Shown here one piece after another: positions 22,407 through 28,881 of a DNA stretch of 28,881 bases. The position numbers were made by a program, and so were the translations under genes. Source of the stretch: Lachnoclostridium sp. UBA2905 (GTDB taxonomy: Bacteria; Bacillota; Clostridia; Lachnospirales; Lachnospiraceae); the NCBI GenBank assembly GCA_002349525.1, contig DEDL01000031.1:9384-38264 (forward strand), written 5' to 3'. The notes beneath the pieces are model-generated. The model was not told where the DNA came from and searched no databases. It was given only the letters and a program-made list of their open reading frames with translations. The stretch's first letter is position 1. Each line of letters begins with the position of its first letter.

Positions 22407-23582
22407 TTATAATTTAAACTTTTTCTTCTTTTTGTCCTTTTCATGTTTGCCATTATCATCAGCACCATCCTCAAGATTACCAAAATTGTCTCTTCCTGTT
22501 ATGGATTTATCAAGCTGCTTTATAAGCTCCTTCTGCTCGTTGTTAAGCTTTGTTGGAATCTCAACAACAAGTGTCACATAGTGGTCACCTCTGATATCCT
22601 TATTCTGAATTGATGGTACACCTTTTCCACGAAGTCTTACTCTTGTATCTGTCTGTGTTCCTGGTTTAACATTATATATAACATCTCCATCAATTGTTGA
22701 TATCTTCATATCTCCACCAAGAGCTGCTCTTGCAAATGAAATAGGTACTGTGGAATATATATCATATCTCTGACGCTGGAATATAGGATGTCTTGCAACA
22801 ATAACCTCAACAAGAAGGTCACCTCTTGCTCCACCATTCTCTCCAGGGTCACCCTTTTCACGAATACGAACACTCTGACCATTATCGATTCCTGCTGGAA
22901 TTGATACCTGAATTTTCTTATTCTTGCTGATGTAGCCTCTTCCACTACAATCCGGACATTTTTCTTTAATGATTTTTCCTATACCTCTACAATCAGGACA
23001 TGTCTGAACATTACGAACCTGACCAAACAGTGAATTCTGTGTAAATACTACCTGTCCCTGTCCACCACACTTAGGACATGTTTCAGGTACAGTACCGGCC
23101 TTAGCTCCACTTCCATGACATGATGTACATTCATCCTTAAATTTTATGTTAATCTCCTTCTCAGTGCCAAAACATGCCTCTTCAAATTTGATTTTAACAG
23201 ATGTCTGAATGTTCTGACCACGGCGTGGTCCATTATTTCTGGCTCCACCTCTTCTTGCTCCACCAAAGATGTCGCCAAAAATATCACCAAAGATGTCGCC
23301 CATATCACCGAAATCAAATCCACCGCTGAATCCGCCGGCTCCGGCTCCACCATTTTCAAATGCCGCATGGCCAAACTGATCATACTGACGACGTTTGTCA
23401 GCATCACTAAGTACAGCATAGGCTTCTGTGGCTTCCTTAAACTTAGCCTCAGCTTCTGCATCACCAGGATTAGTATCAGGATGATACTTCTTCGCTAATA
23501 CTCTGTATGCTTTCTTAATCTCAGCCTCAGTTGCAGTTCTAGCCACACCGAGCACTTCATAATAATCTCTTTTATCTGCCAT
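22407..23582 (-). CDS. dnaJ: chaperone DnaJ (Hsp40)
   Basis: A 391-residue co-chaperone that delivers substrates to DnaK and stimulates its ATPase. Domains in order: J domain (1-70) with HPD at 34-36; Gly/Phe-rich linker (about 75-125) with a GDIFGD repeat; zinc domain with four CxxCxGxG repeats (CTSCHGSG about 152, CPKCGGQG about 169, CPDCRGIG about 195, CPDCSGRG about 209); substrate-binding C-terminal domain; and a Lys-rich tail ending KKKKKFKL. The start ATG at 23580-23582 gives the family MADKRDYYEVLG; GGAGG is 12 nt upstream, rather far. The 275-nt gap to dnaK is unusual for this operon and is full of inverted repeats. Confidence 0.97.
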   Translation of the reverse strand: MADKRDYYEVLGVARTATEAEIKKAYRVLAKKYHPDTNPGDAEAEAKFKEATEAYAVLSDADKRRQYDQFGHAAFENGGAGAGGFSGGFDFGDMGDIFGDIFGDIFGGARRGGARNNGPRRGQNIQTSVKIKFEEACFGTEKEINIKFKDECTSCHGSGAKAGTVPETCPKCGGQGQVVFTQNSLFGQVRNVQTCPDCRGIGKIIKEKCPDCSGRGYISKNKKIQVSIPAGIDNGQSVRIREKGDPGENGGARGDLLVEVIVARHPIFQRQRYDIYSTVPISFARAALGGDMKISTIDGDVIYNVKPGTQTDTRVRLRGKGVPSIQNKDIRGDHYVTLVVEIPTKLNNEQKELIKQLDKSITGRDNFGNLEDGADDNGKHEKDKKKKKFKL

Positions 23583-23620
23583 AACTATTGTATGCCTCCA
23601 AACGGTATTTTCAAGTCGAA

Positions 23621-23850
23621 CGCACGTGAGACTTGGTGCGTGATTCCAGTCAGCGTAAGCTGACATATTCTTCTTGGAATCACTGCACATCTACACTCCG
23701 TTTCGGTCGGTGCAAAACCATTGTCTCCTAGACAATGTGCGCCCTCGCGATGCGTTTATCTCAGTCGGAAATTGTACTCCCACCAAGAAGGATTTGTTAT
23801 TACTCACCACTTGCAGGTGTGAGAGTCTTCTCAACCGAGATAACACTGTC
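23621..23850 (-). ncRNA. structured element between dnaK and dnaJ
   Basis: A stretch of about 230 nt with dense inverted repeats and higher G+C than its neighbours. Main stems: GTGATTCCA (23640-23648) with TGGAATCAC (23675-23683), extended by GTGC/GCAC with one bulge; inside it GTCAGC-GTAA-GCTGAC (23649-23664); CATTGTCT-CCT-AGACAATG (23719-23737); CCG-TTT-CGG inside GCAC/GTGC (23685-23713); and CTCAC-c-AC with GT-GTGAG around 23803-23823. In addition CTTCTTGG (23670-23677) is complementary to CCAAGAAG (23783-23790), allowing an alternative pairing. No open reading frame here has a family match. It may be a regulatory RNA in the heat-shock mRNA or a palindromic mobile element; the strand is that of the operon. 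Confidence 0.6.
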
Positions 23851-23857
23851 TGCTATT

Positions 23858-25729
23858 TTACACTTCTCTGTAGTCTCCGTCAACTACATCATCATCATTT
23901 GGAGTATTTGTATCTGCTCCAGCTCCCATATCAGGACCAGCACCACCCATATTAGCTCCTGCAGCCTGAGCCTGCTCATAAAGCTTTGAGAAAAGTGCCT
24001 GTGAATCCTCTTCAAGCTTAACCTTTGCTGACTTGATCTCATCAATATCACTATCAGTCATATTGTCAACTGTTGTCTTCTCAAGTACTTCCTTAAGATT
24101 CTTAAGGTCTGCCTCAACCTTTTCTTTTTCTGAAGCATCGATCTTGTCTCCAGCATCCTTAAGAGCCTGCTCAATCTGGAATACAAGTGAATCAGCCTCG
24201 TTACGTGCATCGATTCCTTCTTTTCTCTTCTTATCCTGAGCTTCATATTCAGCAGCTTCCTTAACTGCCTTATCTATATCTGCATCTGAAAGGTTTGAAC
24301 TAGCAGTAATTGTAATATGCTGCTCTTTTCCTGTACCAAGATCCTTAGCTGATACATTAACGATACCGTTGGCATCAATATCAAATGTAACTTCGATCTG
24401 TGGCACACCTCTTCTTGCTGGTGGGATTCCATCAAGTCTGAACTGTCCAAGTGACTTATTATCTCTTGCGAACTGTCTCTCACCCTGTAATACGTTAATA
24501 TCAACGGCTGTCTGATTATCAGCTGCTGTAGAGAATATCTGGCTATGCTTTGTAGGAATTGTTGTATTTCTCTCAATAAGCTTTGTAGCAACTCCACCCA
24601 TTGTCTCAATTGAAAGTGAAAGTGGTGTTACATCAAGAAGAAGAATATCACCTGCTCCTGAATCTCCTGCAAGCTTACCACCCTGGATTGAAGCACCAAG
24701 TGCTACACACTCATCTGGGTTAAGAGCTTTACTTGGCTCATGATTAGTGAGCTGTTTAACCTTTTCCTGAACTGCAGGAATTCTTGTTGAACCACCTACA
24801 AGAAGTACTTTACCAAGGTCTGATGCTGTTAAACCTGCATCCTGAAGAGCTTTTCTTACAGGCTCTGCTGTACGCTCTACAAGTTCATGTGTAATCTCAT
24901 CAAACTTAGCTCTTGTAAGGTTCATCTCAAAATGCTTTGGACCTTCAGCTGTAGCTGTAATGAATGGAAGGCTGATATTAGTTGTAGTTGCTGATGATAA
25001 TTCTTTCTTAGCTTTCTCAGCAGCTTCCTTAAGTCTCTGAAGAGCCATCTTATCTGTTGAAAGGTCAACGCCTTCTGTTTTCTTGAATTCATCAATCATA
25101 TACTGTGTAATTAAGTTATCGAAGTCATCTCCACCAAGGTGGTTATCACCATTAGTTGCAAGAACTTCGATTACTCCATCACCGATTTCGATAATAGATA
25201 CATCGAATGTACCACCACCAAGGTCATATACCATGATTCTCTGCTCATGCTCATTATCAAGACCATAAGCAAGGGCTGCTGCTGTTGGCTCATTGATAAT
25301 TCTCTTAACTTCAAGACCGGCAATCTTACCAGCATTCTTAGTTGCCTGTCTCTGTGAATCATTAAAGTAAGCTGGAACTGTAATAACAGCCTCTGTTACC
25401 TTCTCACCAAGATATGTCTCAGCATCTGTCTTAAGCTTCATAAGAGTCATAGCTGAAATCTCTTCTGGAGAATATTTCTTGCCATCAATATCTACCTTAT
25501 AATCAGAACCCATATGTCTCTTGATAGATGAGATTGTCTTCTCTGCGTTAGTAACAGCCTGACGCTTAGCAGCATCACCGACAACTCTTTCACCGGATTT
25601 AAGGAATGCAACGATTGAAGGTGTAGTTCTCTGGCCTTCTGCGTTAGTGATAACAACAGGCTTTCCACCTTCCATAACAGCTACACATGAGTTAGTAGTT
25701 CCTAAGTCAATACCTATAATCTTTCCCAT
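23858..25729 (-). CDS. dnaK: chaperone DnaK (Hsp70)
   Basis: A 623-residue Hsp70. The ATPase domain begins GKIIGIDLGTTNSCVAVMEG (phosphate 1 motif at 5-17) and includes AYFNDSQRQATKNAGKIAGLEV and the phosphate 2 motif IMVYDLGGGTFDVSI; then come the linker VLLLDVTPLSLSIET, the beta-sandwich substrate domain with ERNTTIPTKHSQIFSTA, and the helical lid. The C-terminus (PNDDDVVDGDYREV) is the acidic tail common in the family. It works with GrpE and DnaJ, encoded beside it. The start is ATG with AGGAGG 10 nt upstream, 31 nt after grpE. Confidence 0.98.
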   Translation of the reverse strand: MGKIIGIDLGTTNSCVAVMEGGKPVVITNAEGQRTTPSIVAFLKSGERVVGDAAKRQAVTNAEKTISSIKRHMGSDYKVDIDGKKYSPEEISAMTLMKLKTDAETYLGEKVTEAVITVPAYFNDSQRQATKNAGKIAGLEVKRIINEPTAAALAYGLDNEHEQRIMVYDLGGGTFDVSIIEIGDGVIEVLATNGDNHLGGDDFDNLITQYMIDEFKKTEGVDLSTDKMALQRLKEAAEKAKKELSSATTTNISLPFITATAEGPKHFEMNLTRAKFDEITHELVERTAEPVRKALQDAGLTASDLGKVLLVGGSTRIPAVQEKVKQLTNHEPSKALNPDECVALGASIQGGKLAGDSGAGDILLLDVTPLSLSIETMGGVATKLIERNTTIPTKHSQIFSTAADNQTAVDINVLQGERQFARDNKSLGQFRLDGIPPARRGVPQIEVTFDIDANGIVNVSAKDLGTGKEQHITITASSNLSDADIDKAVKEAAEYEAQDKKRKEGIDARNEADSLVFQIEQALKDAGDKIDASEKEKVEADLKNLKEVLEKTTVDNMTDSDIDEIKSAKVKLEEDSQALFSKLYEQAQAAGANMGGAGPDMGAGADTNTPNDDDVVDGDYREV

Positions 25730-25760
25730 TTTTTATATTCCTCCTAAAATTATAAACAAT

Positions 25761-26429
25761 TTAATTTGCGACCTTCACCATCGCATGTCTAAGTACCTGA
25801 TCCTTGTACATGTAGCCCTTCTGCATCTCTTCAACGACTACATTCTCACCCTGCTCTTTATCTTCTATATGAATTACTGCATTGTGGTAAGTAGGATCAA
25901 ATTCTTTGCCTGTAGCATTCATAGGTTCAACACCTATTGCTTTCAGTGTATCCATAAGCTGTCTGTATATAGCCTCTATACCTTGTTCAAAACCATCTTT
26001 CTGTTCATCAGGTACAGATTCCAAAGCTCTTTCAAAATTGTCCACTACAGGAAGGAGCTTTGTAAGTGTATCCATTGCTCCTCTGTCGAACATTTCACCA
26101 TTTTCCTTTTTATTACGCTCACGCATATTATCAAACTCAGAAAGGAGTCTGGTGTACTTCTCTTTGTTTCCTTCAGCTAGTTCTTTTGTAGCTTCAAGTT
26201 CTGCCGAAAGTGCTTTGCTTCCGCGTCTGTTTTTCTTTGGAACCGGCTTCGGACGTTTTGCTTCGATGTCTTCAGGTCTTATATCTTCTTCTTCATCGAT
26301 AAAGACCGCTGTGCCATCAAGAGCAGTATCCTGTTGCACGGCATTGACTGCTTTCTCCTGAGGTTGAGCATCCTTCTCCTCTTTCTCTTCTTTAAGATGA
26401 CGCAGTCTTTGATCCAACATGTTTGCCAT
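25761..26429 (-). CDS. grpE: nucleotide exchange factor GrpE
   Basis: A 222-residue GrpE, which releases ADP from DnaK. The first about 75 residues are highly charged and low-complexity (KEEKEEKDAQPQEKA; FIDEEEDIRPEDIEAKRPKPVPKKNRRG), longer than in B. subtilis. Then come the dimer coiled coil (ELAEGNKEKYTRLLSEFDNMRERNKKE) and the beta-wing domain with the signature NAVIHIEDKEQGENVVVEEMQKGYMYKDQVLRHAMVKV. The start is ATG with a GAGGGGTGA site, 17 nt after the hrcA stop, so the binding site overlaps the hrcA end. Confidence 0.96.
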   Translation of the reverse strand: MANMLDQRLRHLKEEKEEKDAQPQEKAVNAVQQDTALDGTAVFIDEEEDIRPEDIEAKRPKPVPKKNRRGSKALSAELEATKELAEGNKEKYTRLLSEFDNMRERNKKENGEMFDRGAMDTLTKLLPVVDNFERALESVPDEQKDGFEQGIEAIYRQLMDTLKAIGVEPMNATGKEFDPTYHNAVIHIEDKEQGENVVVEEMQKGYMYKDQVLRHAMVKVAN

Positions 26430-26446
26430 TAATGTTCACCCCTCTT

Positions 26447-27487
26447 TTACTCTTTTCTGAATATTGTATCAAGTTCGTCTGTAAGACTTTTAAGTGTGCT
26501 TACAACTTTCTTGTAGTCCATTCTTTTCGGTCCGATAATACCGATCGTTCCCTTTGCTCCTTCAGGAAGCTCATAGGTAGAAGTAACTATTGAGCAGTCC
26601 TTCATGTTCTGAACAGGCGATTCATCTCCGATATAGATCTGAATGTTCTTGTCATCAGACTTAAGAGCTTCATCAGCAAGTTCGCTGAGACCCGTCTGTT
26701 CCTCAAAGGTTTCAAGCAGTGCAGTTGCCTTATTTATATCACCGAGCTCATTATATTTAAGGATATTGGAAGCACCACTGGTATAAATGTGTGTCTCCTC
26801 AGCCTGATGAACCGCATCTACGATTCCCTCGAAGATTGCCTCCAGAATGTCGGCATATTCTCCTTCTCCGGCCTGCCTCTTCATAGTCTGCATGAGTTCG
26901 ATATTAATTTCATCAACAGAAATGCCCTGGAGAAATGTATTAAGAAGAATGTTGAACTTCAGTACCTCTTCGTTATCAAGAGGCCTTTGAACCCGTATCA
27001 ACTGATTCTTCGCTACATTGTCACCGACAACTATAACTGCAACGAGTCGTTCTTCATCAACCTGTGAAAGCTGAATGAACTTCACCTGCTTATTACGGAG
27101 TCTTGGAGAAGTTACGATACTTGCATACTGAGTATTATATGCAAGGACCTTTGCAACCTGCATAAGCAGGTTCTCAAGCTTATCCACTCTCTCAAGCAGT
27201 GCTCCCTGAGACTTATCGGAATCAACCTTTTCGCTCATAACCTGATCTACATAGAATCTGTAGCCCTTATCAGTCGGAACACGTCCTGCTGAGGTTCTAG
27301 GCTGTACTACATATCCCATCTCTTCCAGGTCTGACATCTCATTTCTGATTGTTGCAGAACTGAGATTAAGGCTGCCCATCTTGGAAATGGTACGTGAACC
27401 CACCGGCTCACCAGTCTCAAGATAATTAGCAACTATAGATTTAAGGATCTCCTGCTTTCTGTCGTCAAGAATAAGTTCCTGCGCCAT
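26447..27487 (-). CDS. hrcA: heat-inducible transcription repressor HrcA
   Basis: A 346-residue repressor that binds CIRCE and needs GroEL for activity. The N-terminal winged helix holds LDDRKQEILKSIVANYLETGEPVGSRTISK and LSSATIRNEMSDLEEMGYVVQPRTSAGRVPTDKGYRFYV (about residues 5-75); a GAF-like dimer domain follows, ending GTIGIIGPKRMDYKKVVSTLKSLTDEL. The start ATG at 27485-27487 (MAQELIL) has AAGGAC upstream; an in-frame start ten codons earlier lies next to CIRCE and has no binding site. First gene of the operon, so HrcA represses its own synthesis with grpE, dnaK and dnaJ. Confidence 0.97.
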   Translation of the reverse strand: MAQELILDDRKQEILKSIVANYLETGEPVGSRTISKMGSLNLSSATIRNEMSDLEEMGYVVQPRTSAGRVPTDKGYRFYVDQVMSEKVDSDKSQGALLERVDKLENLLMQVAKVLAYNTQYASIVTSPRLRNKQVKFIQLSQVDEERLVAVIVVGDNVAKNQLIRVQRPLDNEEVLKFNILLNTFLQGISVDEINIELMQTMKRQAGEGEYADILEAIFEGIVDAVHQAEETHIYTSGASNILKYNELGDINKATALLETFEEQTGLSELADEALKSDDKNIQIYIGDESPVQNMKDCSIVTSTYELPEGAKGTIGIIGPKRMDYKKVVSTLKSLTDELDTIFRKE

Positions 27488-27510
27488 AATATCACCGTCC
27501 TTAAAGCTTA

Positions 27511-27537
27511 TTAGCACTCAAGCACACAGAGTGCTAA
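27511..27537. promoter_or_regulatory. CIRCE operator (HrcA binding site)
   Basis: TTAGCACTC (27511-27519), nine bases, then GAGTGCTAA (27529-27537): a perfect match to the known CIRCE consensus TTAGCACTC-N9-GAGTGCTAA. It lies just downstream of the -10 box, across the predicted transcription start, and ends 23 bp before the hrcA start codon. It can therefore block transcription as DNA and may also fold in the mRNA leader. Confidence 0.98.
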
Positions 27538-27548
27538 CCACTGTGTAA

Positions 27549-27577
27549 ATAATACCTCGGGCAGTGCTATCTGTCAA
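27549..27577 (-). promoter_or_regulatory. sigma-A promoter of the hrcA operon
   Basis: On the minus strand a perfect TTGACA (27572-27577) lies 17 bp before TATTAT (27549-27554). The -35 box is just inside the 3' end of hemW, whose TAG stop (27567-27569) falls in the spacer. CIRCE follows directly. Confidence 0.9.
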
Positions 27578-28766
27578 GTATAAAATCCGATAAAATATAG
27601 TTGCTTACATCTATTCCACGGTCGGTCAGCCATACCCTGTCACCGTCCGTTTCCATATATCCTTCATCCACATATTTATTGATCACAGGGCCGTAAACTT
27701 CATACATATCCTTATTAAATCTCAACCTGAATTCCTTCCTGCTGACGCCGGCCATCATACGAAGTCCGAGGAACATATATTCCTCAATCCTGCTGTCTAT
27801 ATACATGGTTTCTGTTGATGTTCTGAGCCTGGATGCTGCAGATTCATAAAGTTTGAATGGATCTGCATTTCCTGTGATAGCTTCTCTTACATCTTCACAG
27901 ATTCTGTTATATATCTCTATATCTTTGATATTTGAAAATCTCTCACCCTTAAAGTAAGATGCGGCACCAAGACCAAATCCGATATATTCACCGCCTGTCC
28001 AGTAAACAGAATTATGGCGGCTTTCATATCCCGGCTGACTGTAATTGGAGATTTCATATCTCTTATATCCGCACGCAGCAAGCACCTTCTTGGTCATTGC
28101 ATACATCTGCCTGTCCGTCTCTTCATCTGGAATAAGTCGGAGGAGCTCCTGATTCTCGGAAAGAGGTGTCCCCTCCTCCACCTGAAGAGAATATACAGAT
28201 ATATGTTCAGGTTTAAGCTCTGTCACTCTTGTAAGTGTATCTACAAAGCTGTGAATGGTCTGGCCCGGAACACCGGACATAATATCTACATTTATATTCT
28301 TGAATCCGGCTCTTCTTACATCGTTATAACCTTCAACAAACTGTTCGAAGTTATGGATCCTGCCAAGATTCTTAAGTATCCTGTCATCTGCCGACTGCAT
28401 GCCGATGGAAACTCTGTTCACACCATACTCAGCATACTTCAGAAGATTTGAATACTTTATTGTTCCCGGATTTACTTCAATTGTTATCTCCGGAAATCTA
28501 TCTACTTGAAATACATTGCTGATAGTATTCAGGATGCTTTCGATCATTACCTCATCCAGAACAGACGGAGTTCCTCCTCCGATATATATGGTCTTAACCG
28601 TATATCTGTCTGCGAACGGCTTATACATACTTATTTCATTACATAAAGCCGTAATATACTGCATATGATCTGTGAGATTCCTGTTCTCGAAGGACAGGAA
28701 GTCACAATATGCACATTTATGTACACAGAACGGAATATGTACATACAAACTTAAATTCTTCTTCAT
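27567..28766 (-). CDS. hemW: radical SAM protein HemW (heme chaperone)
   Basis: A 399-residue HemN-like radical SAM protein. The iron-sulfur motif is CVHKCAYCDF with C14, C18 and C21, followed by the SAM motif GGGTPS (63-68) and the HemW-type C-terminal domain with SVYWTGGEYIGFGLGAASYFKGERFSN. HemW proteins are heme-binding chaperones and do not act as coproporphyrinogen oxidases; older databases call them HemN. It lies 23 nt after lepA and its end overlaps the hrcA promoter; lepA-hemW-hrcA is the standard Firmicutes order. The start ATG has only a weak AGGGTTAG-type site, so translation may depend on lepA. Confidence 0.94.
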   Translation of the reverse strand: MKKNLSLYVHIPFCVHKCAYCDFLSFENRNLTDHMQYITALCNEISMYKPFADRYTVKTIYIGGGTPSVLDEVMIESILNTISNVFQVDRFPEITIEVNPGTIKYSNLLKYAEYGVNRVSIGMQSADDRILKNLGRIHNFEQFVEGYNDVRRAGFKNINVDIMSGVPGQTIHSFVDTLTRVTELKPEHISVYSLQVEEGTPLSENQELLRLIPDEETDRQMYAMTKKVLAACGYKRYEISNYSQPGYESRHNSVYWTGGEYIGFGLGAASYFKGERFSNIKDIEIYNRICEDVREAITGNADPFKLYESAASRLRTSTETMYIDSRIEEYMFLGLRMMAGVSRKEFRLRFNKDMYEVYGPVINKYVDEGYMETDGDRVWLTDRGIDVSNYILSDFILDR

Positions 28767-28789
28767 TTCTAACCCTATATTATTATGTA

Positions 28790-28881
28790 TTATTCGTCAT
28801 CAAGTTTAAGTACTGCAAGGAAGGCTGACTGAGGAACCGTTACATTTCCAACCTCTCTCATCTTCTTCTTTCCTTCCTTCT
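28790..28881 (-). CDS. lepA: elongation factor 4 (LepA), C-terminal end only
   Basis: The last 30 codons run off the window edge and end at TAA (28790-28792). The translation KEGKKKMREVGNVTVPQSAF followed by LAVLKLDDE is the conserved C-terminus of LepA/EF4, a ribosomal GTPase. Position directly before hemW supports the call. Confidence 0.9.
   Translation of the reverse strand, partial: KEGKKKMREVGNVTVPQSAFLAVLKLDDE

Noticed and set aside
23583..23690. Thirty-six-residue extension of DnaJ
   Set aside because: It runs into the structured element and does not match the conserved DnaJ N-terminus.
25647..26180. Open frame of 177 codons on the plus strand across the grpE-dnaK junction
   Set aside because: It covers two well-supported genes on the other strand; hydrophobic stretches are the complement of charged coding sequence.
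25906..26361. Open frame of 151 codons on the plus strand opposite grpE
   Set aside because: It is antisense to a clear grpE gene, serine-rich as expected from the complement of its charged codons, and has no ribosome binding site or family match.
28014..28451. Open frame of 145 codons on the plus strand opposite hemW
   Set aside because: It is the shadow of hemW, with no recognisable protein signature.

Overview
The window looks like the chromosome of a low-GC Gram-positive anaerobe of the class Clostridia, most likely a Lachnospiraceae (Eubacterium/Roseburia/Lachnospira-like). The signs are AT-rich DNA, strong AGGAGG-type ribosome binding sites with some GTG and TTG starts, TTGACA/TATAAT promoters, zinc-type S14 (four Cys), zinc-lid adenylate kinase, a HrcA/CIRCE heat-shock operon, and the Firmicutes orders lepA-hemW-hrcA-grpE-dnaK-dnaJ and secY-adk-map-infA. 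The genus cannot be fixed from the sequence alone.

Layout, all on the minus strand unless stated. (1) 67-12606 is the S10-spc ribosomal protein supercluster, read right to left: rpsJ, rplC, rplD, rplW, rplB, rpsS, rplV, rpsC, rplP, rpmC, rpsQ, rplN, rplX, rplE, rpsZ, rpsH, rplF, rplR, rpsE, rpmD, rplO, secY, adk, map, infA. It is driven by a clear promoter at 12898-12926 through a leader of about 285 nt that can form a long-range helix. Two further structured spacers lie inside the cluster, between rpsJ and rplC and between secY and adk. (2) 13087-20755 is an accessory block: an iron-type alcohol dehydrogenase, a plus-strand RlmI-like methyltransferase, an aldo/keto reductase, a plus-strand run of three genes (zinc-ribbon membrane protein, TPM-domain membrane protein, AraC regulator), and a GH27 glycosidase convergent to the regulator. 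(3) 20869-22257 is an AGCS sodium:amino-acid symporter whose start codon directly follows the terminator of the heat-shock operon. (4) 22262-28881 holds dnaJ, dnaK, grpE, hrcA (with CIRCE and promoter), hemW and the last codons of lepA.

The ribosomal cluster makes ribosome parts plus the translocon (SecY), nucleotide balance (Adk), N-terminal methionine removal (Map) and initiation factor IF-1. The heat-shock operon makes the Hsp70 system and its repressor. The zinc-ribbon/TPM pair resembles the B. subtilis YdjG/YdjH pair, which works with PspA in envelope stress, but no PspA or YdjI gene is visible here.

The signals most worth following are non-coding: a densely folded element of about 230 nt between dnaK and dnaJ, the S10 leader with its 15-bp long-range helix, the rpsJ-rplC and secY-adk spacers, and the terminator plus 20-bp tandem repeats between dnaJ and the symporter. 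No tRNA, rRNA, CRISPR array, insertion sequence or phage gene was seen.
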